Origin: Blastomyces gilchristii SLH14081
Taxonomy: Eukaryota > Ascomycota > Eurotiomycetes > Onygenales > Ajellomycetaceae
DNA: 64,000 bases
Reading direction: 5' to 3'
NCBI RefSeq assembly: GCF_000003855.2
Contig: NW_003101674.1
Span: forward strand, 1,268,572-1,332,571
Shown: piece after piece, positions 1-10,934 of the stretch
Position numbering within the stretch: the first letter of the stretch is position 1
Layout: every line of letters starts with the position of its first letter
Notes under the pieces: model-generated
What the model was told of the DNA's origin: nothing
Database searches by the model: none
What the model saw: only the letters and a program-made list of their open reading frames with translations
Position numbers and translations under genes: made by a program

Positions 1-409
1 GTAATATGGTTTAGGGTTGGATCAGCCGATTTAGCGTGGTAAGTGAGGATCACCACGTTGTCACAAGCGAAACTCACTAACCCACGCTAAGTGGGAAGCG
101 CGCCTGCCCGCTTGCCCGACCCGACCCATCCAGCTCTGGCAATCATTCCTTTATCCAACATCGCACTTCTCCCATATCCTTTGTGCTTCCAATGGCGCGG
201 CTGATCATTACATATGCCATTGGTTAGCTAAGGCATTACTCTTTTTCATCCCTTCTCCCTCTTCCTCACTACCTAGCTCAAGGGAGAGATAGTTAGCATT
301 GCCACACTCTTGACATACCGTAAATAACTCGACTCCAAGCTATCGATTACATATTCTTAGATATCATCCACCACACAGAAAGAGTCAAGAACAGTCTTAT
401 AACGTCGGA
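1..409. promoter_or_regulatory. Upstream region of the GH76 gene
   Basis: Non-coding DNA of normal composition in front of the mannanase-like gene. It contains an imperfect inverted repeat: the left arm is 31-47 (TTAGCGTGG..GTGAG) and the right arm 73-90 is its reverse complement with one extra base. Pyrimidine-rich stretches at about 240-290 are common in fungal promoters. No upstream gene reaches into the window. The promoter role is inferred from position. Confidence 0.45.
31..90. repeat. Imperfect inverted repeat (17-18 bp arms)
   Basis: Arm 31-47 pairs with 73-90 around a loop of about 25 bp. The stem would be 17 bp with a single unpaired base. It could be a hairpin, a dyad binding site or a relic of a small inverted-repeat element. 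No target-site duplication is evident. Confidence 0.5.
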
Positions 410-2311
410 ATGGGTTTCTGGTTGAGGCGGCCTGGAAATGGGCTATCCTCCTTCTCTCGCATTATTATTATCGTTGGATACCTTCTCTGCCTCTCGCTTC
501 ACCACTTTGCGCTGGCGCAACCATTAGAAAACACCTTAGATTCACACAGTGACCATCTCTCTAGCGATGGCCGCCAAAAACTACTCAATGGTCGCCCGAA
601 CACTGTCCCATTGCGTGGCTCCGGAGGGTCAGCGCCGCAGAAACCAATACACGACCCCATTGCCCCCACTGATACACTCAAGAAACTGCTAAACGCGTTG
701 GAAGTAATGCAATCGTCATATTTTGAACTTTGGCAAGGGACCTGGCCGTCGAGCATTGATTGGACTGCGGCAGTTTTGGCAACACACGTCTCTGCAACGC
801 TCTCCTCTCTGAGTATAAATCTCGATAATCTCGATGGCGATCAATTAGCAGCCGCTGACGGCTCTACCCTTGCCTACGAGAACCTTATAAACTCGTATTT
901 TTTGCAGTTATCAACGTTTTACTTCGGGGAAGATGCTTTCAGCCTGAGAATGCAGGCGTACGACGACATGCTATGGGTAGTTCTTGATTGGTTGGAGAAC
1001 ATTAAGTTCCAAAACATCCACTCTACTTTATACTACTCTTCCTCCATCTCCTCCGTGTCGAATGACAGCCTGCGGTCATCATGGTATGGAACCCAGTTCA
1101 GGAAGCCCGCTGCGCACAGAGCTCGGTTGTTCTATGACCTAGCGTCTCAAGGCTGGGATACTTCCCTATGCGATGGCGGAATGGTTTGGAGCCCGTACCT
1201 CGAACCGTATAAAAATGCAATTACCAACGAGCTCTTCATTTCTGCGAGCATTGGCATGTACCTATATTTCCCTGGTGACGACATCGATTCACCCTTGCTT
1301 TCGGAATCTACTACTGACGACATGATCTCCGAACCGCACAATCCTTCCCATCTGAAGGCCGCGATTACCGCATATGAATGGCTAAAAAACTCTAATATGA
1401 CGCGTGAAAACGGGCTATATGCAGATGGGTTCCACATCCAAGGATGGAGGGACAAAAGCAATCCTGGTACTGGGAAGTGCGACGTTTTAGATCCGATGGT
1501 ATACACCTACAACCAAGGCGTTTTACTTAGCGGACTCAGGGGCCTCTGGCTTGCCACTGGAGCGAAATCCTATCTGGAAGATGGTCACGAACTGGTACGG
1601 AATGTCATCAAGGCGACTGGATGGCCTAACACTTCTAGCCAAAAATGGCAAGGCCTGGGACGGGCTGGAGTTCTTGAGGAAGCATGCGACAGCTCAGGGA
1701 GCTGTTCACAAAATGGCCATACATTCAAAGGCATTTTGTTCCACCATTTAGCCGAATTCTGTCGCCCTCTCACAAACGACGAAGAACAATATCTCTCTTC
1801 CTCCATTCGCAAAAGGACAACAGCTAAAATGATCAAGTCCCAGAGGGGGGACTATGAATGGCATCAAGAGAAATGTGATTCTTACTATTATTGGGTGGCA
1901 CACAATGCGAATGCTTCATACGTGACGAAAGATGAGGACGGAAAGTTTGGTATGTGGTGGGGAAAGCCGTATCCACACACTGATCTCCATCCCACCCAGA
2001 TATCTCCCTTGCCAGATGGCGCTGTCGACTACATCAATGAAGGCCCGTTTGCAGGTGTTCGTGATGATGATGAGTCCCATCAGCGGTTACCGAAAGGTGC
2101 AGATACTGAAATATACTTTGGGAGATATGGAAAGCTGCCCTTCTTGAAAAAGAAAAGGAATGAGGGGACATCCCGCTCATATCGCCGCGAAAGGGATCCT
2201 GCTGTTTTAAAGGATGTGAATGACCGTGGCCGGGGGCGCACTGTTGAAACTCAATCCGGTGCTGTGGCTGTTCTTCGAGCCTTGTTCCAATGGGAAATGG
2301 CTCGTAAATAG
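410..2311 (+). CDS. Secreted GH76-family alpha-1,6-mannanase-like protein
   Basis: A 633-residue single-exon gene. Residues 18-36 are a hydrophobic signal segment (IIIIVGYLLCLSLHHFALA) with a likely cleavage after Ala36. The glycoside hydrolase family 76 fold is recognised from a series of motifs. An Asp-Asp pair at 185-186 (YDDMLW) is the expected catalytic acid pair. Further motifs are CDGGMVW at 254 followed by YKNAITNELF, YTYNQGVLL at about 365, HTFKGILFHHL at about 437, and ETQSGAVAVLR at about 613. GH76 proteins hydrolyse or transglycosylate alpha-1,6-mannan backbones; fungal Dfg5/Dcw1 relatives act in cell-wall assembly. This protein has no hydrophobic C-terminal tail, so I see no GPI anchor and expect secretion or wall association without one. 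About 120 C-terminal residues contain a basic, low-complexity stretch (LKKKRNEGTSRSYRRERD). The first ATG of the frame gives a good signal peptide, which supports this start. Family assignment is firm; the exact substrate is inferred. Confidence 0.92.
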   Translation: MGFWLRRPGNGLSSFSRIIIIVGYLLCLSLHHFALAQPLENTLDSHSDHLSSDGRQKLLNGRPNTVPLRGSGGSAPQKPIHDPIAPTDTLKKLLNALEVMQSSYFELWQGTWPSSIDWTAAVLATHVSATLSSLSINLDNLDGDQLAAADGSTLAYENLINSYFLQLSTFYFGEDAFSLRMQAYDDMLWVVLDWLENIKFQNIHSTLYYSSSISSVSNDSLRSSWYGTQFRKPAAHRARLFYDLASQGWDTSLCDGGMVWSPYLEPYKNAITNELFISASIGMYLYFPGDDIDSPLLSESTTDDMISEPHNPSHLKAAITAYEWLKNSNMTRENGLYADGFHIQGWRDKSNPGTGKCDVLDPMVYTYNQGVLLSGLRGLWLATGAKSYLEDGHELVRNVIKATGWPNTSSQKWQGLGRAGVLEEACDSSGSCSQNGHTFKGILFHHLAEFCRPLTNDEEQYLSSSIRKRTTAKMIKSQRGDYEWHQEKCDSYYYWVAHNANASYVTKDEDGKFGMWWGKPYPHTDLHPTQISPLPDGAVDYINEGPFAGVRDDDESHQRLPKGADTEIYFGRYGKLPFLKKKRNEGTSRSYRRERDPAVLKDVNDRGRGRTVETQSGAVAVLRALFQWEMARK

Positions 2312-3990
2312 TGGATAGCATTAAATTGTTTCCTACGACTGACGAAGTACATACATGTTCATCTACATACTCTTTTGATGTATTGTTATTCTTTAACCCC
2401 GAGCTCCTTGCATTGCAAATCTTCACTGTTCATATCCCTTCTCCACACAAATGCAAATCCAATACGCTTGGATTTTCACCATTAATGAACAGGATTCTCT
2501 ATTGACACGTGTACTGAACAACCTATTTCATATCCGAAACTAGAAGCAAGGGCAAACGCCAATATTCCTCCCATAGCTCAAGAGAACGGAGGAAATGATT
2601 TGTGTCAAGTTTTTAAGCTCTTTGCTAGAAGCCCGAGTGGCGGCTTTCCACTTCCTGCGTATGCGAGTGTGATGTTGCACACTCTGACTTCAGAGATGGC
2701 TACAGCTCTCCCTCCTGATGTTGTACAAAGGAGCAGCGTGTTTCACCTCCTTATTAGCAAAAATCAAAACCTTGTTATCATCCAATGCCGAGTGATTCTT
2801 CTTATCCATATCTGCGATAGCGAATTAGGCTGTATTTTATGGGACATACCCTCTCCTTCAAACCTAGCCCCCCTTGCCTTCCCGCTCATCTTGCTCCATC
2901 CAACAGATGTCCAGATTCAATATAGCGCATTCCTGTCTATCAATTTTACCTAAACCTAAATTCACCACACCTTATGAACTACACAGAGTCACGCCAGATG
3001 AATGCGCTGAATTGCATGCATACCTGTCCATCAGCGTACCACCTATTGAAGGTGAGACAATGGGGTTAAAAAGAAAAGAGTGTTCCTCTTCTCTATCTTC
3101 CTTCATGCACGCTTCAGAATACGCAGATGACATTGGCTACAGCTCATTTGGGGGGTGGGGGGTGGGGGAAAGGGGGAGAAGAAACAAGCAGGGATCCCAG
3201 GAACCCGGTTCAGAAAATCGAAAAAAAAAAACTCACTACAGAAAAGCAAGGAAGAAAGACATTCCCGATCAAAAAGAGCAATAATAAAGTATGAATAGAA
3301 ACAAATAGAAACATTGGAAGCATATGCTGTACTCACCATGTGGTGCCACTTCTACAGACAGTTTTTCTTTTTTGAGCGTGACACAGCTAAACACCTCAAC
3401 TCCGTTTGTTGTGGCCAGGCTTGCAGAATCTCTTGTATACTCTTCGAGGTGTGATATGTTGCTGAGGCGGGGAGACAAATTAATGACAAAAAACGAGACG
3501 CTTGATTACAATCCTGCAGCTCTAGAGAACTCGCTAGGATTCTATATCTATCTTGCACCAATGCTCAGAAAGAGAGAAAGTTCCAGATGTTCCCGAACAT
3601 GATGCATCATATCTACATCATCCCTCGCTACATGTAGTCAGGGAAAGACTTAAGGGGAACCTTGTCTATGTAGAAGCTTTGGCTGGACCCTTCATCCATT
3701 CATCCCCATCTCATTGCTTGCCAATGCCTCCAAGGTTTTGACCCTCGCACACCTATCACACCCATCTCACAACTGTGGCCATCTCTCGCTTCTGGCCATA
3801 CGATACGGCGAAATCGAAAAACACATGCCAGCTTTCCCCCTGTTTACAGCCCCCTGTTGAAGGTCTAATCGAAAATTTGAGCTGAGCATGGTACGTGCAT
3901 ATGTAATGTTATGAGTTGCTTCCCCCCCTCTTTCCTATAACCCTCCCAGCTGTGAAGGAGAGAGGGTTCGCGTATGGATGCTGCTGACAA
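2312..3990. other. Intergenic region, no gene recognised
   Basis: Downstream of the GH76 gene, base composition stays ordinary. Several open frames of 60-136 codons occur on both strands, but none shows a domain, a consistent start context or splice pattern, and they overlap one another. A purine-rich stretch lies at 3150-3240. It probably contains the 3' UTR of the GH76 gene. Confidence 0.5.
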
Positions 3991-4503
3991 TGAACTTTGT
4001 CAAAGAAGTGTGAAAGTCTAGAAAAGTAGATAAAAAAGAAATGAAAAATTAGAAGTTGAAGAAATGAACATTTCTATCTCAATTGATGACTTCAAGATGA
4101 GAAGGAAAGAAGTGTAATCAAGTAGCAATCAGATATATTAGATTTTTCCTCATAGTTCAGTTTTCCAATGCAGTGCAGTCAAAAGAGTTTTCTATCAACA
4201 GTTACAATTACTTGAAATACTTCAGCAAAGAGTAGTTAAAAGCTAATTTCAAGAATTTTACAGTATTGTAAAGTACGAAATAGATATACAAATTATGAGG
4301 GTTTGAAGAATCATAGTAAAGATTTAGAAAAAGAAGACTTGAGATCTCAACGCCTGCTTCCACCCCTCATCTCTGTAAACCTATTTCAATCAACTTCAAT
4401 TATTAATATCTTAATGAATATTCATGAAAAGTGTTCTAGACAAGAATATAATAACTTATATATATATATATATATTATTTTACTATATTTTATTATTTAT
4501 TTC
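3991..4503. other. AT-rich intergenic DNA, no gene recognised
   Basis: Composition drops sharply from about 3990 onward. A (TA)n run lies at about 4458-4474, directly before a SINE remnant. No coding signal or repeat relation is recognised in the first part. Confidence 0.4.
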
Positions 4504-4613
4504 AAGCTTGAGTTCCAGATTTAATATATCTCCTGCGGGTTTTGAACTTACATGCCTTGATTTCTCATGTTAAGACACTACTGAGTAGCTGTATTAATCA
4601 TTCAGCTATCAGA
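4504..4613 (-). mobile_element. SINE remnant (head region only)
   Basis: Read on the minus strand this matches the tRNA-like head and following ~40 bp of the SINE family seen at 21275, 26389, 29552 and 32123. The B-box region lies at about 4540-4552 and the A-box region at about 4590-4605. The 3' body and (AAT)n tail are missing. It abuts a MITE copy that lacks its left end, so the two were joined by deletion or rearrangement. The sequence is heavily transition-mutated. Confidence 0.75.
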
Positions 4614-5074
4614 GCTTATCAATTTAATTAATCTTATTACACAGTATTAAGATTGTATAGTAGTTTTATACTATCTCAGTAAAATCTACTGCCTACTCTT
4701 ATTACATTTTTAAAATAAGATTATAATTTTCACTTCTCAATTTAAATTCATTTTATTACTTTAAATGACTTTAAATCTTATTTAAGCATTATCAAAAATT
4801 GTTACTTTTTAAAAAAAATTAAAAATAGTCTAAAGAAAAAACTTTAAAATCTTTAAAAATAGTAATTTTATACTAAGAATGAAACTAAATACAATTAAAT
4901 GAAATTACTTTCTTAATTTTTCTAAGTTATAGTCATATTTTAAAATCTGATTAATAGTTACTTTATATATTTTTTTAATAATTAGTCTTAGTAAGATTCA
5001 AGAAATGTATAAGATCAGATTAAATAAAATTAAATATAAAATTCATAGTTCTGCAACTTCTGCTAATCAGTCTA
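4614..5074 (+). mobile_element. hAT MITE copy E0, left end missing
   Basis: Matches the interior and right end of the ~505-bp MITE family (20265, 23208, 25340, 38070, 39814) and ends in the family terminus CAGTCTA at 5068-5074. About 45 bp at the left end, including that terminal inverted repeat, are absent where it meets the SINE remnant. RIP-type decay is strong. Confidence 0.78.
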
Positions 5075-5840
5075 CTATCTCTATCATTTCTTTTTATCAT
5101 TTTTTTTCACTTTTTAATTTTATTATTATTATTATTATCTCTACTACTTTATAGTTTTTTTTATTACTTTTATTATTTTTACTTCTTTTTTACTATCTCT
5201 ATTACATTTATTATTATTATCAAATTAATCAGAGTAATATAGATTACAGAGTCAGCTGTTCTTATAAATTTCAAAAAATATATATAATATTATATAAAAT
5301 TATATTATAATATACTTTATACAGAAAAGTTAATTTTTATTAACTGAATACTCTTTCACCTTTATTAATTTTTCTATAAAAATAAATTTAAGTTATACAG
5401 ACTGAAGAGCAAAGAGATATTCAAATAAATAAATTTATAAAATATAAATAATATCATATTATAATATTTTTTATATGAAAAAGTTGATTTTTCTATAATA
5501 AAGAGAGAAATATATAATATAATATAACTTCTCTAATAATAAATAAAAGATTAAGTATTTTACAGTATATTTTAAATACTCAGCTCAGCTCTTCAGTTTA
5601 TACAGCTCAGATTAATTTTCAAATTTTCATTCTTTTTTTCATTCTGCTCTTTTCATACATTTTTTATAATATTCACATTTCTTATACTCTTCTCTGTGTT
5701 AATTTTAATCTCTGTATTTATAATATATGCTACTAAATACTTTGTAATAAAATCTCATGTGATGTCATGTGCATCTCTTTGAATTCATGAATGAGATTGA
5801 ACAGCTAACTCTGCAGTCTGTACAGCTCTGATTAATCTGA
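5075..5840. other. AT-rich DNA without recognised genes
   Basis: Very AT-rich, with T-rich and ATT-rich simple stretches (about 5095-5220). No reading frame or element relation is recognised. It leads into the minisatellite. Confidence 0.4.
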
Positions 5841-5844
5841 TAAT

Positions 5845-6152
5845 GATGATAGAGGTGATACAGAGTGGAAGAGAGTAGTAGAGTAGAGATAGTGATGGTA
5901 GTAGAGAGAGTAGAGAGTGAAAGGAGTGAAAGAGGTGGTAAGAGAGCGTAGAGATAGAAGGTGAAAGTGGTAGAAGAAGCTGCGGGGCGGTAGAGGCGGT
6001 GGTGGTGGTAGAGGGGGTAGGGGGTGGAAGGGGTGATAGGGGTGGTAAGAGAGGGGTAGAGATAGGGGGTAGAAGTGGTAGAGAGGGTTGCGGGGCGGTA
6101 GAGGCGGTGGTGGTGGTAGAGGGGGTAGAGGGTGGAAGTGGTAGAGGGGGCT
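5845..6152 (+). repeat. G-rich minisatellite, 108-bp period
   Basis: Units start at 5981 and 6089 with the identical TGCGGGGCGGTAGAGGCGG. The third unit is partial and ends at about 6152. A further unit upstream (about 5873-5980) aligns with the others but has many G-to-A changes. The pyrimidine-rich minus strand is open in all three frames, which is an effect of composition and not evidence for protein. Confidence 0.85.
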
Positions 6153-7124
6153 GCGCAAGCAGCAAAGCGAGGGTAAGCGAGCATATGATGCTTGTATACT
6201 CTGTATAATAACTAGTTATAATATTTATTTCTTTTCATTGAATCTAAAGAAATGAGATTTTTTTTGCTTGTTTATTCTTTGAGAGAAGAAAGAAGAGAGA
6301 GATAGAAAACCTCTCTTTCCTTTGATGTGACAAAACTCTTAACTCAATTGATTCCATCCATGAATAATAAGAGAAAGTGGGGAAAAAAAAAATATTCACC
6401 AAGCTCATTCATTCAACACACAATAATAGCAGAACTCCATCAACCACACCTGATGTGTGATTTCTCCGACATGGGTTTGAATAAAATGTCGGGAAAAAAG
6501 AAGAAGGAAAAGACAGAGAAGAACAAGAGGACAGAAAGTAGAAGCTATTGGTAAAAAGAACTCGACGCCTCTGCTTGAGAGACAAAAACAATAACAAAAA
6601 TGAATAACAAAAGTCGCAAAACCTGAAAAAAAAAAGAAAAAAAGTCCTGCAAGTTAACGGTCTGAACAGTAAATTGGAAGAATCATACATGGTACAGGTG
6701 AAAACTCAAGGTTTGATAAAGAGGGGGAGAGAATATATCGCACTCCTAATTCAGCAGGGGATCGGAAAGCATAGTAAAAAAGTGATTGAATAAAAAAAAA
6801 GTGACATTAGTTCTTAGTCTCAAAGGATTTGAACGTATTTATGTGCAATTCGATGCAGAAAGTTTCAAATCCGTCATCCTAAGATCGACTCGACCAGTGT
6901 GAGTGAAAAGGATATTGTCACCGGGCAACCAGGTAGCCAGCGCACTACTAATCGACCCAAAATCGCATACGCGAAAAATTAATGGAATCGATTTGAAAGC
7001 TATGTGGACCATGGCACGCCATCACTGGCTCAGATATCGCAGTCGCGCATCTCTTGTGGGAGATAAAAGACGGAAAATAAAGAGAGATTTAGAATTCCAG
7101 GATGGCAGCAAAGAAGCCTGGCGT

Positions 7125-7125
<1 letters not shown>

Positions 7126-7162
<37 letters not shown>
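7126..7162 (+). repeat. Poly-T tract, 37 nt
   Basis: An uninterrupted run of T in the gene-bearing half. No element with a poly-A end is recognised next to it. Confidence 0.9.
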
Positions 7163-7530
7163 CTCCCTTTCTTGCGGCGGTTTACGTTTATTGTCTTTCT
7201 TTGGTCAGGTCAGGATATGATGATGATACATGCTCACAAGAGCTGAACTTGCCACTGGCCAAAGGAAATTCCTGGCTTTGATTTCGGATTGGCGATACCT
7301 GCTCTTCCTTTCTATTTCCGCACCGGGCAGAGGAACATGTGGGAAGATGGATATATGCAGAAGCAAGCCGAAACTTGCTAGTGTCTAAAACTGACGGGGT
7401 ATCTTGGATCGAAGGGGTGATTCTAACGAGGTGTAATATATAAAGCTCGTTTCGTAATCGGCCGATGACGATAAGAAAACGTCGCTCAAGAAATGAATGA
7501 CTAGTAATGCGTTTGCAGTCGACTTTCGCG

Positions 7531-7532
<2 letters not shown>

Positions 7533-7565
<33 letters not shown>
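7533..7565 (+). repeat. Poly-T tract, 33 nt
   Basis: A second long T run 370 bp after the first, flanked by GGG on its right side. The exact length may be affected by sequencing. Confidence 0.9.
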
Positions 7566-7566
<1 letters not shown>

Positions 7567-7840
7567 GGTTTCTAGAGTATAGACTCCAGGAGATTAAGAA
7601 GATTAAAGATGTATTATAGGCGATAATAAAAGGCTATGCTAACGCTGCTGCTCGAAGGTCGTAATGCGTAATAATATCATGAATGTGTCGAAGGTAAGTT
7701 CGTGGCTTTATTGAGTCGCTGAGCCCTCAACCTGGTCGTCGAGACCAAGGGAACGGCGAGTCGTTTGTTTTGTGAGTGGGTTGAGCGAAGAAGGGAAAAG
7801 AGTGGGAAGTGTATTTCAACCCCCATCCGGTTTTAACTGA

Positions 7841-8542
7841 TCACTTCTGTGCTTTCTTTCCTTTCCCGACGCCACTGGTTGATGTAACCTCCGTCTTAGC
7901 AGACATCGTTCGTGTTAGGCCACCGATATAGTCCTGTAAGAATCTATTCTCGTTTTCTAGTTTGTCATGGTCTGACTTGACCTCATCAATGCGCTCTGCG
8001 AGGGCCTGCAGTGATGACTGCAGGGTATTTGCTTGCCTACGCCAAAGCCATCGGATTAGAATTAGAAAATCGAAGGACGTGGGGCATGTTGGCCTAGTGA
8101 ATGGTAGGCAAAGAAAAGCGAAACGGCGAAAAAAACTCGGACGAAAAAGGCATAGAGGGTAGAAGAGAGAAAGGAGCCCAGCTTTGCTGGATTGTACTCT
8201 TAGCGAAACTCACTTTTGCAAGGCCTCTCTAGCTTCCCTGCTGAGCTTCTCAACATCTGCAGAGTTCCTTCTTGGGCTCATGGCACGAGCGTCGTCCGGG
8301 GGGAACTCCTCCTCCTCGATCTCAATTTCAGGGTGGTCACGGGGAACAAGGATGGAGGCACTGGGTTTCCGACTCGCCAGGCGGGGGCGGTCGGCCCGCG
8401 ATTTTCGATCATGTTCAGTATCCCATATTGAGGATGAGGATGACGAAAGAGACGAGACATGCACGCTGTTGATATTCTCGTTAGGAGATGGCATTGCCGG
8501 CACTGGATCTGATCTATTGTGCACACCAGTTCCAACAGCCAT
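7841..8542 (-). CDS. Short coiled-coil (SCOC-like) protein, two exons
   Basis: Exon 1 runs 8542-8214 and exon 2 runs 8036-7841; together they encode 174 residues. The 177-nt intron (8213-8037) has donor GTGAGT, acceptor GTAG and branch-point-like CTAAT motifs about 25-30 nt before the acceptor, and it keeps the frame through Lys110. Residues 1-95 are Ser-rich and disordered-looking, with an acidic patch (EIEIEEEEFPPDD). Residues about 95-150 form a heptad-type coiled coil ending in LENENRFLQDYIGGL (136-150), the conserved signature of the short coiled-coil family (formerly DUF2205). The tail is Lys-rich (GKGKKAQK). In animals SCOC binds the Golgi GTPase ARL1 and takes part in autophagy and trafficking; the fungal role is inferred by family only. 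Without the intron the frame stops two codons after the donor, so single-exon prediction would truncate it before the coiled coil. Confidence 0.87.
8037..8213 (-). other. Intron of the SCOC-like gene
   Basis: GTGAGT donor at 8213-8208, AG acceptor at 8038-8037, and CTAAT-type branch points. The phase is conserved (AA|G = Lys). Confidence 0.85.
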
Positions 8543-9840
8543 TCTGTGGTATTGTGGACCCCAAATCCGCAGATCGAAATTATCAAGGGAGGGGAAAAAA
8601 ATGCAAATGGAAATGAAAAATTAGGATGTCCCAGCTCTCAAATACCACGAGGTGGCAATAGATCGCGAGGCTGGAGACGAGAAAATGAAGTTGTTGAAAA
8701 AGACGGTAAACGCCCAAGCTAGTGCAAGAGTGGCAGCAGCGAGGGGCGGGACATCAATCAACGATACGGCTAAATCGGGAAGTCACTTTTTATAAGAGTA
8801 GACAATGATCCGCAAAGAGAAAAGCGAAGGGTTCGGAAGAAAAAAAATGGCGAGTTGAGGTGGTGAGGAGGTGAGGAGGCGGCGGCGGTATAGAGCCCTT
8901 TCGGGGGAGGTGATGATGTATTGAAGAGGGAGAGTGTGGAAGAGAAGAGTAAAATATAAACAAGGGAGAAGAAATGAATTTCGCAAGACCGATATATGGC
9001 GAAGAAACCAGCCGACCACCTCGTAAGGCGCTGAAAGAGAAACGGCGGCAGGGGAGAGAAACAATAAGTCAGGAGGAGAGGTGTGGAGCGTTCGCTGGTT
9101 TTGACAAGAGACGCCCGACGAGGATGGAGACGACGCCGACAGCTGTGCTCCGTAGTGAGGCAAAAAGACGCCAACAGCCCTGATTAATGGAGACAGAAAA
9201 ACAACGGTGAAGACTTTCTTTCATCGACAACCGCTGGCTGTGGTGTACTGGGAGGAGAGAGCCCTCGTTTCTCGCCGTCTGCCAGGCAGTCTTCGGCTCT
9301 TGGTTTGTGTATATTTCAGTGTCTGCAGCGCTGGGGTGGGCGAGCGAGCGAGGGTGAGGGAAGATTTTGACTCTCTCTTCTCCGGGCAGTGGAGCAGTCG
9401 TAGTGGATGGGAATGGAAGAGAATGGCAGGGTTGGTCGAAGGATGGTTAGCATGGGTGGAAGGTTTACGCTGGTCGGTCGTAGTGGGAGTGGTAGCGCTG
9501 GTGCTGGTGGTTGCTGGTGGGTGCTGGAAGTGGATGTCAGTCAGCCGATGAGGGCGCCGTGTATTATTATTTGCTGACTCTGCGTAGTACACCTTGGCCC
9601 GCTTACAATACCAGTACATTTTTAATAGACAGTGTACTGCCCGTACTGTAACGAGCAAGAAACGGCCGATCGCTAGGATGGATGCAGCATGATTGCTGAT
9701 GAAGATGGATTCCACGGTTCCAAGGATAATCATTTTATCCACCCCTGTAACTCTGTCCACTCCAAGGGCTGTGTTGTGGTTGGCACTTTTATCAGATACT
9801 TCATCCTCTTTGGCTGCTGTTGCTCTTGCTAGCGCACGCC
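8543..9840. promoter_or_regulatory. Upstream region of the SCOC-like gene
   Basis: Non-coding, rich in purine and pyrimidine tracts (8800-9140 purine-rich on +). Open frames of 114-179 codons overlap on both strands here. They lack domains and look like products of biased composition. Probably 5' UTR and promoter. No divergent gene is recognised. Confidence 0.45.
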
Positions 9841-10934
9841 CTAGCCAAATACTGTCATGATTACATTACATTACCCCGTACAAAAATAAAAAAATGACAG
9901 TTTTACTTCAATTTTTCCTTTGAGCATGAATCAGCCTATTCTACTGTAACTTTCTAACTATTGAATGAACTATGTCTCTAACTCTCTATTGTGTAGTTAC
10001 TCCATAGCATGTAAGTAAACAACTCTCAGTAATTTGATTTCACTTGTGAGAAAAAACAACAGCTTTAGAGCTCTCTAAAAACAACACTGCTGTGAATATG
10101 GTCAGGTTCCGTTTTGAAATAGCTGCAGTGCAGTGAGCAATATTACATACAGTTCTCTATTATAACCGTAATGGCTCAGTGTTCTACGGAGCGGAGTATT
10201 CATTTCAGTACTCTGTATGATAGATAACATGAGTATGTATCAAATGAATCATCAACAAGTCTCTGCGGTCTTTTGTATACGCATAGTAGTGCTGACTCTT
10301 GTGAACAACTCACTGACTTTTTTTGTGCTCAAATCAATAAGCAGAGGGAAATTAAAGAAAGTGAATCTGTTTTATATAAATAAAATGAAGAAAAATACAT
10401 CTACCACTTTTTTAAAAAGTAATATTGAAATAGTGAGTAAATTATTGATCTCTCAAGATTAGAAATTGATCGATTGAGAAGAAAATTAAAAAATCTGAAA
10501 AAATCAAAAATCAAAAAATCAAATTGTAATTAATTTAAAATATAAAATCCGATGAAAACTAAAATCTGTTCACTTCTCATCTGCATGAATAATTTTTCAG
10601 ACATACTAAAATACAGATTCACATTCAAGTCAATTCTCATATCTTGATTCTATAGTTTGTTAGTAGATATTTCTTAGCTAATTTGATTCTTAAATATGAC
10701 TTTTTGAAGAAAAGCACAGCTTGCTATTATATCAGCTTTCAGTCAGCAAATAGAAGAGCAGAGTAAGTTACTCTGCAGCTGATCTACTTCAGAGACGTAG
10801 ATTAACTCCTCTCTTATTAATTGATATCTTTTTCGAATGATTGTTTGCCTGTATCTGTCAAACAACCATCCTTGAGAACTTTTGAATGAGAGTAAGCCAC
10901 CGAGGTTCAGTGCTGATATCTCTTTCTTCATGAA
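9841..10934. other. AT-rich segment, no gene recognised
   Basis: First sustained AT-rich stretch after the gene-bearing part. The open frames are AT-driven and short. No LTR, SINE or hAT end is recognised. It may be a decayed repeat whose relatives lie outside the window. Confidence 0.4.

Larger units (their letters stand above)
6160..7840. other. Intergenic region, no gene recognised
   Basis: Mixed composition with A-rich patches (6380-6640). It has two long poly-T tracts (listed separately). It lies 3' of the SCOC-like gene, whose 3' UTR should occupy its right end. Open frames here are short and without domain signals. Confidence 0.45.

Noticed and set aside
2600..3284. Possible small gene from overlapping frames at 2600-2953 and 2874-3284
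   Set aside because: No motif, and the second frame passes through a low-complexity purine tract. Nothing supports splicing between them.
5765..6184. Three overlapping minus-strand frames of 108-139 codons encoding Leu/Pro/Tyr/His repeats
   Set aside because: All three frames are open because the pyrimidine-rich minisatellite strand lacks stop codons. Repeat composition explains them.
6903..7220. 105-codon plus-strand frame ending in poly-Phe
   Set aside because: Extended by the poly-T tract. No domain and no start context.
8770..9174. Two overlapping minus-strand frames of 126-134 codons
   Set aside because: Purine/pyrimidine-tract artefacts. No conserved motif, and the frames exclude each other.
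9221..9760. 179-codon minus-strand frame upstream of the SCOC-like gene
   Set aside because: It overlaps a plus-strand frame, has no domain, shows biased composition and lies in the probable promoter.
10217..10462. 81-codon plus-strand frame in AT-rich DNA
   Set aside because: No domain. Its length is expected in AT-rich sequence and there is no relation to any element in the window.
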